Shown here: positions 1 through 9,461 of the stretch, one piece after another
How the letters are laid out: each line of letters begins with the position of its first letter
Position numbering within the stretch: position 1 is the stretch's first letter
Origin: an uncultured Gammaproteobacteria bacterium
GTDB lineage: Bacteria > Pseudomonadota > Gammaproteobacteria > PS1 > Pseudothioglobaceae
Reading direction: 5' to 3'
Assembly: GCA_902512305.1 (NCBI GenBank)
Contig: CABXIU010000007.1
Coordinates: 20,806 to 84,805 of the forward strand
DNA length: 64,000 nt
Position numbers and translations under genes: made by a program
The notes under the pieces: model-generated
Seen by the model: the letters and a program-made list of their open reading frames with translations, nothing else
The model's database searches: none
Told to the model about the DNA's origin: nothing

Positions 1-1769
1 ACTTTTTTAACATATATCCTGTCTGTAGGAGTATTCCCTGACCTTATATCAGCAAGTGCTGTTACACATGAATCAATATCCAGATCACTGCCTTCTTGTT
101 GTTTTTTCAACTTTACAAGCCCTTGTGGCTGCATTTGATCAATTGCGTTTTTCAGTTGATTCGCTATTGGTTTATGCTCTTTCAAGATTTTATTAATCGT
201 TTCAAAATCTCCTTTCCGCAATCTTCTTTCATATAAAGTTGCCCAATTTGGACGATAAAGTTGTAATTGGTAATCCCATTCATTGTAGTGAAAAGGTTCA
301 CTTATAGGCTCTTTACCTTCAATTTCGTTGATACTTACGCCGTCTAATTCATCAGGAAAATACTCAGTTTCTAGAGTCCAAATTTCTTGGGCATCATCAC
401 CAGCAGTTTCTACATCAAGCTCGTTATACATTTCCATAATATTTGCTTTTCGACGAACCTGTCTTTGGCTAGCAGGAACATAGTCATTTCCCTCAGATAC
501 CCAGTCCAACTCTTCATATTCCCAAATATAACGATTATCGTCTCTATATGGAATTGGAGCCGCTACTAAGGCCGATGCACTAATTTTCACATCTGTTTCT
601 GATTTGATGAGTTCATAGTAATTCATTCCCAATTCATAGCTCATCTCAGATTGATCTGAATAAGAAGCCATTTTTTTCCTAAATATTTTCAAGAATTTTG
701 AATTAAATTTTTGCTTTGTCTTGTAATGAGAATCTAAAGCAGAACGAGAGAAGTCTACAAGGTCAGTAATAAAAGGATTAAGATCCTTAAGGTCACTATC
801 TTCTGGATGCAAAGCGATCCAAAGTTTCTTCATTCCTGGAAATTTTTTTATTGTATTTAGCTCTACCCTTAAATCTTCAATAAGTGATATACAGGCAACC
901 TGAAGAGGGTTCAGCGCATCACCCTTGAAAGAAGAAGTTGTCTCTATTATATGAGCAGCAGCATGAGCACACACGGCTCTGTAACAGTCAATACCCGGGA
1001 TGACTTTGCCTGAGGAGTGCTGATGATCATCATATGCATCTGGAATATGCATCACACCATACTCAATATATGGTTTAAGACCCCTTTTAGTCTCATAATC
1101 TCCAGAAGTTGGCCTTAGAAAGAAGTCACGGTCATAAAACGCTCTAAGATAAAACTGTAACTTTCGTTGATTATCAATAAATAAAGTGCCGCGTCTCTCT
1201 TGCTCAAGAATTTGCAAGGATTCGGCACTACTTAATTCAAAATAGGCAATCTGAGCTTTAAAGTCTCGATTAAAGGTTTCGGCACCATAAAGCACCCATC
1301 GTCTCAAACCTCCCAGAGTAAGCTTACTAGTCAAAAGATCAATATTATTAAGCATTGGCCTCATGCCTCTTGGGGCAAGAGCAATCATTCTCTCCAATAG
1401 CCTAAGGTAGCCCTTCATTAAATCAAAATCACTCATTCGTCTTGCTACATTAGGAAGACTTGAAATCATTAGTACTATAACTGCCGTTGAAGTTTGGGAA
1501 GACATCTTCATTATCGAGAAGATAATTTCGCCAATGATGGATTCACCTACTTCTCTAACAACCATAGGAGTCTCTTCCAAGAAAGAGATAACCATATCTT
1601 CGCCTTTCCCCATTGCATGAAGAGCCCCAGCGCCGTCCAAATAAACCTTGAGACCATTGGGTGTCATTACTTTTGAGGCCTCTAAAAAACTTCCATTTAG
1701 AGCATCATGGAGAACGTCAGAAGGATTCCTAAATTTATTCTCGAAATCCGATAGTTGGACGGAACTCAT
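1..1769 (-). CDS. cbbO: CbbO, RuBisCO activase subunit (C-terminal part beyond left edge)
   Basis: An open frame starts with ATG at 1767-1769 and runs without a stop to base 1, giving about 589 codons. It begins MSSVQLSDFENKF. CbbO proteins are normally about 750-780 residues with a C-terminal von Willebrand A domain that would lie off the window, so that domain cannot be checked here. The start lies 8 bp after the cbbQ stop, so the two are co-transcribed. In the family, CbbO binds RuBisCO and the CbbQ AAA+ ring, and the complex removes inhibitory sugar phosphates from RuBisCO. Assignment rests on length, position after cbbQ in a form IA operon and overall sequence character. Confidence 0.88.
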   Translation of the reverse strand, partial: MSSVQLSDFENKFRNPSDVLHDALNGSFLEASKVMTPNGLKVYLDGAGALHAMGKGEDMVISFLEETPMVVREVGESIIGEIIFSIMKMSSQTSTAVIVLMISSLPNVARRMSDFDLMKGYLRLLERMIALAPRGMRPMLNNIDLLTSKLTLGGLRRWVLYGAETFNRDFKAQIAYFELSSAESLQILEQERRGTLFIDNQRKLQFYLRAFYDRDFFLRPTSGDYETKRGLKPYIEYGVMHIPDAYDDHQHSSGKVIPGIDCYRAVCAHAAAHIIETTSSFKGDALNPLQVACISLIEDLRVELNTIKKFPGMKKLWIALHPEDSDLKDLNPFITDLVDFSRSALDSHYKTKQKFNSKFLKIFRKKMASYSDQSEMSYELGMNYYELIKSETDVKISASALVAAPIPYRDDNRYIWEYEELDWVSEGNDYVPASQRQVRRKANIMEMYNELDVETAGDDAQEIWTLETEYFPDELDGVSINEIEGKEPISEPFHYNEWDYQLQLYRPNWATLYERRLRKGDFETINKILKEHKPIANQLKNAIDQMQPQGLVKLKKQQEGSDLDIDSCVTALADIRSGNTPTDRIYVKK

Positions 1770-1777
1770 AGTAATTA

Positions 1778-2581
1778 TTAATCAAAAAAAGTGTCTATCG
1801 CCGCATTCAGAGTATCTACAATATCTAAATCGTCTGTAATAGGATTGACCATAGCAATTTTACAGGCTGACTTTTCGCTTACTTTGTCTGCAATGAGTTG
1901 TCCAGCATAAACGCATAATCTGGTAGAAATTCCCTCATCTAAACCATGACCCACAAGGTTTCTAGCTCTTTGTGCAATCTGAACTAACTTAAGTGCTGTA
2001 TCTTTATCAACGCCAGATTCTTTTGAAATTATATGCGCCTCAGTTTTTTCATCTGGATATTGAAAATTAAAACCACAAAATCTCTGTTTAGTCGATTGTT
2101 TAAGATCCTTCATCAGATTTTGATAACCTGGATTATATGAAATTACTAGCTGAAAATCAGGATGTGCTTCTATTAATTCACCCTTTTTATCCAGAGGAAG
2201 CGTTCTTCGATAGTCTGTTAATGGATGAATGACAACAGTAGTATCTTGTCTTGCTTCAACGACCTCATCCAAATAACAAATACCGCCATATCGAGCTGCC
2301 ATTGCTAGTGGGCCATCTTGCCAAATCGTGCCTTCTTTATCAAGCAAAAAGCGTCCTACTAGATCACTTGCGGACATGTCTTCGTTGCAGGCAACAGTAA
2401 TTAATGGTTTTTTCAATTTATAGGCCATATATTCAACAAATCTAGATTTACCACAACCTGTGGGTCCTTTTAACATAACCGGCATACGATTCATGTAGGC
2501 AGCTGTATACATATCAATTTCATCTTCTTGTGGCTGATAAAATGGCTTTTTTAAAATTTTATATTGGTCTAGTTCATTCAT
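1778..2581 (-). CDS. cbbQ: CbbQ, MoxR-type AAA+ ATPase of RuBisCO activase
   Basis: This 267-residue protein has a Walker A motif GPTGCGKS at about residues 39-46, a Walker B ICYLDEV near residue 100 and a sensor region ISYNPGYQN. It is the usual length for CbbQ/NorQ-type MoxR ATPases. Following cbbL-cbbS and preceding cbbO, it is the ATPase ring that powers RuBisCO reactivation in the cytoplasm. The start ATG has an AAGGAAT-like ribosome site just upstream. A terminator hairpin separates it from cbbS, so it is probably expressed at a lower level than RuBisCO. Confidence 0.95.
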   Translation of the reverse strand: MNELDQYKILKKPFYQPQEDEIDMYTAAYMNRMPVMLKGPTGCGKSRFVEYMAYKLKKPLITVACNEDMSASDLVGRFLLDKEGTIWQDGPLAMAARYGGICYLDEVVEARQDTTVVIHPLTDYRRTLPLDKKGELIEAHPDFQLVISYNPGYQNLMKDLKQSTKQRFCGFNFQYPDEKTEAHIISKESGVDKDTALKLVQIAQRARNLVGHGLDEGISTRLCVYAGQLIADKVSEKSACKIAMVNPITDDLDIVDTLNAAIDTFFD

Positions 2582-2597
2582 TTTTTTATTCCTTTCG

Positions 2598-2628
2598 AAA
2601 AAAAACCCCTGCTTATAGACAGGGGTTT
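2598..2628 (-). terminator. Intra-operon terminator/attenuator between cbbS and cbbQ
   Basis: Inverted repeat AAACCCCTG (2603-2611) and CAGGGGTTT (2620-2628) with an 8-nt loop. Read on the minus strand it is a GC-rich stem followed by a run of at least eight T, the form of an intrinsic terminator. It lies after the cbbS stop and before the cbbQ start, so partial readthrough would set a high cbbLS to cbbQO ratio. Confidence 0.85.
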
Positions 2629-2658
2629 ATCCAATCAAGCTATCATGATTTTACTTGA

Positions 2659-3018
2659 TTATTTAAATCCTTTGCCTCTGTAAATAACCATTGATGCTCC
2701 TTGAGACTGTGCGTAGTTATCGTATCCAATTAAACGCACATGATTATCTGGATTAGCATCATGACAGGCTTTACATTCTGCCAAGATTGTATCAATATCC
2801 GTTTCACCAAACATTGGAAGCTTCCACATGTACCAATAATTTCCCGTAGCATTTTCAACCTCAGTATGCTCAACTCCAGGGTTGTAACCTTGGTCAACAA
2901 TATACTGAACTTGCTCACGAATTTGTTTATCAGTCATCGCAGGTAGGTAAGAAAAAGTTTCAAACTTTCTACTCGCATTGTCACTTAATCTAGATGGGTA
3001 ATCTTGAACTTTACTCAT
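2659..3018 (-). CDS. cbbS: RuBisCO small subunit, form IA
   Basis: This 119-residue protein contains the small-subunit hallmarks [12 protein letters not shown] and [13 protein letters not shown]. Its N-terminus [13 protein letters not shown] has the extension typical of non-carboxysomal (IAq) form IA small subunits, which fits the neighbouring cbbQ and the absence of carboxysome shell genes. It follows cbbL by 45 bp. Four dimers of it cap the L8S8 holoenzyme in the cytoplasm. It rules out a form II enzyme at this locus, since form II RuBisCO has no small subunit. Confidence 0.97.
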   Translation of the reverse strand: MSKVQDYPSRLSDNASRKFETFSYLPAMTDKQIREQVQYIVDQGYNPGVEHTEVENATGNYWYMWKLPMFGETDIDTILAECKACHDANPDNHVRLIGYDNYAQSQGASMVIYRGKGFK

Positions 3019-3063
3019 AATATTTTCCTTATATATTTATTAATAATTAACTATTAATTAGGT

Positions 3064-4485
3064 TTATTTGTGCTGAATATCTAGCTTGTCTACTGTATCA
3101 AACTCAAACTTAATCTCTTTCCAAGTCTCCATAGCCACTTTAAGCTCTGGTGAATGTTTTGCTGCATTAGTAAGAATATCTTTAGATTCTTTTTCAAGGT
3201 CTCTTCCAGCATTTCTAGCCTCTACACAGGCTTCAACAGCAACTCGATTTGCAGCAGCTCCAGCAGCATTACCCCATGGATGTCCCAGTGTACCGCCTCC
3301 AAACTGAAGAACTGAATCATCACCAAAAATATTAACCAAAGCTGGCATGTGCCATACATGGATTCCTCCCGATGCAACAGGCAACATTCCAGGCATTGCA
3401 CCAAAATCTTGATCAAAGAAAATACCTCTTGATCGGTCCTCTTTGATAAAGCTGTCACGCATACAGTCAATCCAGCCTAAAGTGGAATCTCGGTCACCCT
3501 CAAGCTTTCCTACAACGGTTCCAGAGTGCATATGATCTCCGCCAGAAAGACGTAAACATTTTGCAAGAACTCTAAAGTGGATACCATGATTGGGATTCCT
3601 ATCAACTACTGCATGCATTGCTCTGTGTATATGAAGCAATAAGCCGTTATCACGGCACCAATTTGCAAGTCCAGTGTTTGCTGTAAAGCCGGCTGTAAAA
3701 AAGTCATGCATAATAATTGGAGTTCCAAGTTCCTTAGCATACTCAGCGCGTTTGTACATTTCTTCAGGAGTTGGAGCAGTAACGTTTAGATAGTGCCCTT
3801 TACGTTCACCTGTTTCTTTCTCTGCTCTTTCGATAGCATCTTGCACAAAACCGAATCGGTCTCTCCAGCGCATAAATGGTTGAGAATTTACGTTTTCATC
3901 ATCCTTTGTAAAATCTAAACCACCACGAAGCCCTTCGTAACAGGCTCTTCCATAATTCTTCGCTGAAAGACCTAGTTTAGGCTTAATGGTGCAGCCCAGC
4001 ATTGGGCGACCATACTTATTCATTTTGTCTCTCTCAACTTGAATACCATTAGGTGGACCACCACATGTCATAACATAGGCAATTGGGAAACGAATGTCTT
4101 CAAGTCTTAGCGCTCGCAAAGCTTTAAAGCCAAATACGTTTCCAACTAGAGAGGTAAGCACATTAACAATTGAACCTTCTTCAAATAGATCTATTGGGTA
4201 AGCAATAAAAGCATAGATAGCATCATCAGATCCTGGAACATCCTCAATTCTATAGGCACGACCTTTATAGTGATCAAGATCCGTCAACAAATCTGTCCAT
4301 ACAGTAGTCCAAGTTCCTGTTGAAGATTCAGCGGCTACTGCTGCAGCAACTTCCTCTCTTGGAACGCCAGGCTGCGGTGTTATTTTGAAACATGCAAGAA
4401 TATCTGTATCTACTGGCTCATATTCGGGCATCCAATAGGTGTCTCTATATTCTTTTACTCCGGCGTCATATCCTTTCTTTGCCAT
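3064..4485 (-). CDS. cbbL: RuBisCO large subunit, form IA
   Basis: This 473-residue protein carboxylates ribulose-1,5-bisphosphate. The carbamylated lysine motif [12 protein letters not shown] places Lys at about residue 194 with the metal ligands Asp196 and Glu197. TIKPKLGLS (residues 166-174) and the loop 6 lysine in [11 protein letters not shown] are intact. The sequence [20 protein letters not shown] is typical of form IA rather than the red-type IC/ID or form II. The start ATG has a strong AAGGGGAG ribosome site. It is first in the cbbL-cbbS-cbbQ-cbbO operon and is divergent from cbbR. Confidence 0.98.
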   Translation of the reverse strand: MAKKGYDAGVKEYRDTYWMPEYEPVDTDILACFKITPQPGVPREEVAAAVAAESSTGTWTTVWTDLLTDLDHYKGRAYRIEDVPGSDDAIYAFIAYPIDLFEEGSIVNVLTSLVGNVFGFKALRALRLEDIRFPIAYVMTCGGPPNGIQVERDKMNKYGRPMLGCTIKPKLGLSAKNYGRACYEGLRGGLDFTKDDENVNSQPFMRWRDRFGFVQDAIERAEKETGERKGHYLNVTAPTPEEMYKRAEYAKELGTPIIMHDFFTAGFTANTGLANWCRDNGLLLHIHRAMHAVVDRNPNHGIHFRVLAKCLRLSGGDHMHSGTVVGKLEGDRDSTLGWIDCMRDSFIKEDRSRGIFFDQDFGAMPGMLPVASGGIHVWHMPALVNIFGDDSVLQFGGGTLGHPWGNAAGAAANRVAVEACVEARNAGRDLEKESKDILTNAAKHSPELKVAMETWKEIKFEFDTVDKLDIQHK

Positions 4486-4529
4486 GCTTTACTCCCCTTG
4501 TATTAATAATATATTTAAAAATGAAAGTC

Positions 4530-4558
4530 ATTATAGATGCCACTATAAATAATGTAAA
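4530..4558 (-). promoter_or_regulatory. cbbL promoter (sigma70-like)
   Basis: On the minus strand TTTACA (4553-4558) is followed after 17 nt by a perfect TATAAT (4530-4535). It points to cbbL, leaving a leader of roughly 35-40 nt before the start codon. No competing promoter of similar quality is visible for cbbL. Confidence 0.75.
4531..4548. promoter_or_regulatory. Candidate CbbR operator
   Basis: The dyad TTATAG-N6-CTATAA lies in the 107-bp cbbR-cbbL intergenic space, where LysR-type regulators usually bind. It overlaps the -10 and spacer of the cbbL promoter. The perfect 6-bp arms are what I see; CbbR binding is inferred from position. Confidence 0.45.
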
Positions 4559-4592
4559 ATAATATTTATTTATAAAATCATTAGTTTTACTT

Positions 4593-5489
4593 ATGATTAA
4601 TTACACTTTAAAACAGCTCTATAGTTTTGAGTCAGTGATAAGACTTGGTGGCTTTACAACTGCCAGTAAAGAGCTCCATATCACTCAACCTGCAGTATAT
4701 ATGCAAGTTCAACAATTACAAGAAAATATAGGTGCTAAATTATTCGATATAAATGGAAAAAAAATTAGCCCTACTTTTGTTGGTAAGAAAATTTATAAGA
4801 CAGCAGTTGAAACTATAAATACACTTGAAACCTCAAAACTCGAAATTAATGAAATACTTAATCCTGATTCTGGTCATCTTCAAATAGCTGTTGCCACCAC
4901 TGCAAACTCTTTTATTAGCGCCTTACTTTCAAAGTTTAAAAAAGAATTTCCTAAAATGACTTTTTATATTGATGTGACTAATCGCCATGCCCTGCTAGAT
5001 AATTTAAAAAATAATAATGCTGATCTAGTAATAATGGGTGAACCACCAAAAGATATTCCATTAATTTCTCAAGCATTTATGAAGAACCCATTGATTGCTA
5101 TTGCACATCCTCAAAACAATCTTCTTAATAAGAAAAAGGTAACAATTAAAGATCTTTCAGAAGAGACTTTGCTTACTAGAGAAGTTGGCTCGGGAACTAG
5201 AATTACTATTGAGAGATTTACAGGTTTAAACTTCAATTCGGATATCCAAATAAACTCTAATGAGGCAATCGTGGAGGCTGTTCAGGCAGGATTAGGAGTT
5301 GGATTTGTATCAATGCATTCAGTTAGCCTTCAGCTTAAAAATAAAATCATTAAGGAGCTCAACGTTAACCCATTTCCAATTATTAGACAATGGCATATAG
5401 TACATCATGCTGATGCAGAATTATCTCCCATTGCTAGAAGATTCAAACAATACGTTATCGATAATACTAAAGTGAGTGAGTATTTATAA
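4593..5489 (+). CDS. cbbR: CbbR, LysR-type regulator of the Calvin-cycle operon
   Basis: This 298-residue protein has an N-terminal winged helix (residues 3-62, including FTTASKELHITQPAVYMQVQ) and a LysR substrate-binding domain (about residues 90-290), the normal family length. Divergent transcription from cbbL across a 107-bp gap is the standard cbbR arrangement. In the family it senses metabolites such as NADPH, phosphoenolpyruvate or RuBP and activates cbb transcription. Which effector acts here cannot be read from the sequence. Its stop lies 3 bp from the convergent argJ stop. Confidence 0.9.
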   Translation: MINYTLKQLYSFESVIRLGGFTTASKELHITQPAVYMQVQQLQENIGAKLFDINGKKISPTFVGKKIYKTAVETINTLETSKLEINEILNPDSGHLQIAVATTANSFISALLSKFKKEFPKMTFYIDVTNRHALLDNLKNNNADLVIMGEPPKDIPLISQAFMKNPLIAIAHPQNNLLNKKKVTIKDLSEETLLTREVGSGTRITIERFTGLNFNSDIQINSNEAIVEAVQAGLGVGFVSMHSVSLQLKNKIIKELNVNPFPIIRQWHIVHHADAELSPIARRFKQYVIDNTKVSEYL

Positions 5490-5492
5490 GTC

Positions 5493-6677
5493 TTAACTTC
5501 TGTATTCAGCGTTAATTTTTACATAGTCATAAGAAAGATCTGTTGTCCAAACGCTCTCATTATTTAAAGAGGATCCCAACTCAATTCTAATGATGATTTC
5601 AGATTTTTTCATTTCACTGCTTCCAGCATCCTCTGTGTATTGACCACTAATCTCTCCCGAATCAATAATCTGAAGATTATTTAAGAAAATATTGATATTT
5701 TCAAAAGTAATCCCTTCTACTTTAGAGCGCCCTACTGCAGCAAGAATCCTTCCCCAATTTGCATCACTGGCAAACAATGCTGTCTTAACAAGAGGCGAAT
5801 GAGAGACAGTATAAGCCACTTCGAGGCAGTCGTCACTGGACTGAAGTCCACTGACATTGACTTCTACAAATTTTGTTGCGCCTTCACCATCTTTAACAAT
5901 CATATGTGCAAGCTTTTTAGTTAGGTCGTTTAAAGCCTTTTGAAATTCATCCTTACACTGAGAATACAGAATGCCAGATTGGTTAGTCACACTTAGAGTA
6001 CAAGAATCATTTGTCGAGGTGTCACCATCAACTGTAATGCGATTGAATGATTGTTTGACAGCGACATTTAGACAATTTTGTAATTCTTCTTTTGAAGCGC
6101 CTATATCACTGACTATAAAGCTTAGCATTGTTGCCATGTCTGGCCTAATCATTCCAGAACCTTTTGCAATACCAGAGAGAGTGATTTTTTTTCCATCAAC
6201 TTCGAATGCAACTGAACACGACTTTTCAACTAAATCTGTCGTCAAAATTCCTTTTGCAACTTTACTCATTCCATCATCAGAAAGTGAGGCAACTAGTGAA
6301 TTTACATTACTTTCAAAAGACCCTATTGGAAGTAATTCACCAATTACTCCTGTTGAAAAAGGCAACACCTGCTCAGACTTAATACCAAGCTCTTTAGCGA
6401 GCATATCGCAAGATTTATAAGCATTCTCTAATCCTTTTTTTCCAGTCCCAGCATTGGCATTTCCACTATTAATTAACAACGCTTCGATATTTGAATTTAA
6501 GTGGTTTTTTGCAACTAAAACGGGAGCAGCACAAAAAATATTTTGCGTAAATACTGCAGCAGTTTTACTGCCCTCAATAAGTGAAATTAATGATAAATCC
6601 AATGAATTGTTCTTCTTTATTCCTGAGGCAATTGAAGAACATTCAACACCATTAACTGCAAGTAAATCATTACTCAT
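5493..6677 (-). CDS. argJ: ArgJ, ornithine/glutamate N-acetyltransferase
   Basis: This 394-residue protein transfers acetyl from N-acetylornithine to glutamate in the arginine acetyl cycle, and may also use acetyl-CoA. The self-cleavage site ATML follows KGSGMIRPDM, with the nucleophile Thr at about residue 183 that splits the precursor into alpha and beta chains. The oxyanion region PFSTGVIGE and the C-terminal DANWGRI motif are present. It is monocistronic and convergent with cbbR. Whether it is mono- or bifunctional cannot be decided from the sequence alone. Confidence 0.96.
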   Translation of the reverse strand: MSNDLLAVNGVECSSIASGIKKNNSLDLSLISLIEGSKTAAVFTQNIFCAAPVLVAKNHLNSNIEALLINSGNANAGTGKKGLENAYKSCDMLAKELGIKSEQVLPFSTGVIGELLPIGSFESNVNSLVASLSDDGMSKVAKGILTTDLVEKSCSVAFEVDGKKITLSGIAKGSGMIRPDMATMLSFIVSDIGASKEELQNCLNVAVKQSFNRITVDGDTSTNDSCTLSVTNQSGILYSQCKDEFQKALNDLTKKLAHMIVKDGEGATKFVEVNVSGLQSSDDCLEVAYTVSHSPLVKTALFASDANWGRILAAVGRSKVEGITFENINIFLNNLQIIDSGEISGQYTEDAGSSEMKKSEIIIRIELGSSLNNESVWTTDLSYDYVKINAEYRS

Positions 6678-6763
6678 ATGTAATATAGAAGAATTAGTAA
6701 TGAAATTATTTTACCTAATTCAAATAAGCACTATTCTTTTTTAAAAAGTTAGTCTTAAATACC

Positions 6764-8362
6764 TTAATATTTATCACTATCTAGCCTAATGAATAGCAAC
6801 ATTATGATAGCTCCAAAAAACACCATCATAAGAGCTGGAATAGCAGCTCTGTCATAGAGTCCTTCTGAGCTAAGTTCAAAAACCCTAATAGCGAGAGTAT
6901 CCCAACCAAAAGGTCTCAATAAATAAGTTGCTGGTAGCTCTTTCATTACATCAATAGCCACTAATAAACCTCCAGCCAATATTCCAGGCGCCATCATTGG
7001 AAGATATACCTCTCTAATCAAACGAATTCTTGAGGAACCAAGAAGTCTAGCACTTTGTTCAAATACTGGCTTTATCTGTTCACTTGAGGCGCTTGTAGAG
7101 TTATAAGCGATCGCCATAAATCTTGAAATATAAGCAAAGAGAAGCAATATTACAGACCCAAAAAGAATATGATTAATGGAAGCTCCACCTAAATAAATAC
7201 TCACTAGTGAAATATTTTGAACACCATATAACAAACCCACCGCCATTACTGATCCTGGCAACGCGTATCCCAGTGTTGAAAACCTTATCAGTAATTGTAA
7301 AACCTTGCTTTCATCTTTGCGTCGACTAGGTAAAGCCAGAAGAGTTGCTACTACTACAGTTAAGATTGTTGCACTGACAGTCAAAATACCAGTTGCTGAA
7401 AAATAATCAGAATATCTTTGGCTTATTTCTTCAGCATATTTATCAAAACTCCAAATAACTAATTGCAGCATTGGCATAGCAAACGAAAGCATAAAAACAC
7501 CAAAAACAAAAACAAATATTAACCACCGAATAAAGCCAGTTGCACGATATGGACGTATGTGTGATACGTCGGAAGAATAGTATTTAGCCTTTCCACGCGC
7601 TTTCTTTTCAAAATAGATAAGAAAAAATGCAATTAATACCAGCATTGAGGCAAGTTGTGCTGCTACCTCTATAGATCTAAAATCATTCCATGCCGAATAT
7701 ATTGCAGTAGTAAAGGTTGAATAATTAAATAAAGAAACAACACCAAAATCTGCCAATGTTTCCATTAAAGTTACAAGCAATCCAGCTGCTATTGCTGGCC
7801 TTGCAAGGGGTACAGAGATACGCCAAAAAACTTCGAAAGGTTTTTTTCCCAACATTTTTCCAGCTTCAATCATTTGTATCTTTTGTCGCTTAAATGATGC
7901 CCTTGCCATCATATAAACATAAGGATAAAAAACTAAGGTAAATGTTAATATAATCGCCCAACTGCCAGCTCGTATATCAAAACCGGGCATACCGGTATAT
8001 TCTCTTAACCAGACCTGGGCATAACCAGAATAATCAAAAACTCCTAGATAAACGAAAGCCAAGACGTAGGCTGGTATTGCAAAAGGCATAAAAAGAGCCC
8101 ATTCTAACCATTTCCTTCCTGGAAACTCAACCATGACCACTAGATATGCAAGAATTGTTCCTAATATGCTCACACCTATACCAACCCCTATGAGTAGCAT
8201 TAAAGTTGATGTAATAAGTTCAGGTAAAAGATTTTCAGCAAAATGCGCCCAAAGCTCTGTTCCCGGAAAAAACCAAGCAGAACAGACTACTATTAAAGGA
8301 AATGAGATGGAGAGTGCTAGCATGCCCATTAAGAAATTTGAGTTATTTTTCTTGCTTTTCAT
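6764..8362 (-). CDS. FbpB-type ferric iron ABC transporter permease (fused two-domain)
   Basis: This 532-residue membrane protein has about twelve hydrophobic segments arranged as two homologous permease halves. The EAA-like loops are EAGKMLGKKPFEVFWRISVPLARP (first half, near residue 175) and ARLLGSSRIRLIREVYLPM (second half, near residue 445). The duplicated architecture is typical of FbpB/AfuB-class iron(III) permeases. It follows the ferric-binding protein gene by 28 bp, and its likely ATPase is at 11831-12481. It moves iron from the periplasm across the inner membrane. Substrate is inferred from the binding protein and Fur sites. Confidence 0.9.
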   Translation of the reverse strand: MKSKKNNSNFLMGMLALSISFPLIVVCSAWFFPGTELWAHFAENLLPELITSTLMLLIGVGIGVSILGTILAYLVVMVEFPGRKWLEWALFMPFAIPAYVLAFVYLGVFDYSGYAQVWLREYTGMPGFDIRAGSWAIILTFTLVFYPYVYMMARASFKRQKIQMIEAGKMLGKKPFEVFWRISVPLARPAIAAGLLVTLMETLADFGVVSLFNYSTFTTAIYSAWNDFRSIEVAAQLASMLVLIAFFLIYFEKKARGKAKYYSSDVSHIRPYRATGFIRWLIFVFVFGVFMLSFAMPMLQLVIWSFDKYAEEISQRYSDYFSATGILTVSATILTVVVATLLALPSRRKDESKVLQLLIRFSTLGYALPGSVMAVGLLYGVQNISLVSIYLGGASINHILFGSVILLLFAYISRFMAIAYNSTSASSEQIKPVFEQSARLLGSSRIRLIREVYLPMMAPGILAGGLLVAIDVMKELPATYLLRPFGWDTLAIRVFELSSEGLYDRAAIPALMMVFFGAIIMLLFIRLDSDKY

Positions 8363-8390
8363 TGGGCGTTTTATTTTATTACCTACATAG

Positions 8391-9407
8391 TTATCTATAG
8401 CCTTCTCTCTGCATGAGTGAAACCGAATCAGCTTGATTTTTTCCCGCTACAGAGAGGTTCATTTTATCCTGATTAAAATCTCCCCATAAAGCAATCAAAT
8501 TGTCCGCTTTAATTTTTTGACTAGCGGGATACTCTTTATTTAATTCAACATAGATCTTTTGTGCCTCAACTGAAGTTAAAAACTCTAACAACTTTATTGC
8601 ACTCTCTGGGCTCTTGGAGTGTTTTGTAACACCTGCACCTGAAACATTGACATGTGTTCCAGTAGAATCTTGGTTGGCCCAAAATAACTTGAGTGCCACA
8701 TTAGGATCTTCGGCTTGAAGTCGACCAAAATAATAACTATTTACAATTCCAACATCGCACTGACCTGCAAGAATTGAGGTCATAATATGGACATCTTCTG
8801 CATGAGGTGTAGCAGCAAGATTATCAATCCAGCCCCTTACTATATCCGTTGTTTTTTCTAGGCCATCATGATAAATCAAAGATGACACTAAGGATTTAGT
8901 ATAAACTTTTTTGCTGGTTCTTAAACAAAGCCTACCTTCCCATTTTTTATTCGCTAAGTCTTGATAGGTTGATAATTCATCTGGATTAACTCTTTCAGTA
9001 CTATATATAATTGTCCTTGCACGAACTGACAAACCTGTCCACAAACCTTCTGGGTCACGAAGATGCGTAGGAATATTGTTTTCAATGATTTCGCTTTCTA
9101 CTGGTTGGAACAAATTTTGTGTTGCAGCATACCAAAGATTTCCGGCATCTACGGTCATGAATATATCAGCCTTAGTTCGCCTTCCCTCTAATTTGATTCG
9201 CTCAATTAATGCACCGCCCTTTCCAGTTAGATAACTAACTTTAATTCCAGTTTTTTTTGTGAATGCATCAAACAGAGGTTCAATTAGATGCTCTTTTCTA
9301 GTACTGTAAACGGTTAGACTATCATTACTTGCAGCAGCAACAGCAGATGAGAAGGATGAGGCAGATATTGCAATCATCAATGTTCCAAGAATTGTAACTT
9401 TTTTCAA
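8391..9407 (-). CDS. FbpA-type periplasmic iron(III)-binding protein
   Basis: This 338-residue protein has a signal peptide at residues 1-25 (MKKVTILGTLMIAISAS then AVAAA) and a type II periplasmic binding fold starting LTVYSTRKEHL. The adjacent tyrosines in GIVNSYYFGRL match the paired Tyr iron ligands of FbpA/FutA proteins. The start codon is TTG with a GGAG ribosome site seven bases upstream, and it yields a proper signal peptide. It lies between the hydroxylase gene and the permease gene. It captures ferric iron and delivers it to the permease. Confidence 0.93.
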   Translation of the reverse strand: MKKVTILGTLMIAISASSFSSAVAAASNDSLTVYSTRKEHLIEPLFDAFTKKTGIKVSYLTGKGGALIERIKLEGRRTKADIFMTVDAGNLWYAATQNLFQPVESEIIENNIPTHLRDPEGLWTGLSVRARTIIYSTERVNPDELSTYQDLANKKWEGRLCLRTSKKVYTKSLVSSLIYHDGLEKTTDIVRGWIDNLAATPHAEDVHIMTSILAGQCDVGIVNSYYFGRLQAEDPNVALKLFWANQDSTGTHVNVSGAGVTKHSKSPESAIKLLEFLTSVEAQKIYVELNKEYPASQKIKADNLIALWGDFNQDKMNLSVAGKNQADSVSLMQREGYR

Positions 9408-9461
9408 TGTATTACTCCAAAAATTAGATTAATTTGAGTTTCTTAATGATAAAAAAATAGC

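Noticed and set aside
1..1769. Apparent gene desert at the left edge
   Set aside because: An uninterrupted minus-strand frame (cbbO) runs through it; it only lacks a stop inside the window.
3064..4485. Form II RuBisCO, as found in many SUP05 bacteria
   Set aside because: The sequence has form IA motifs and a cognate small-subunit gene.
5971..6420. 149-codon plus-strand frame within argJ
   Set aside because: Antisense to a conserved enzyme, no ribosome site or recognisable domain.
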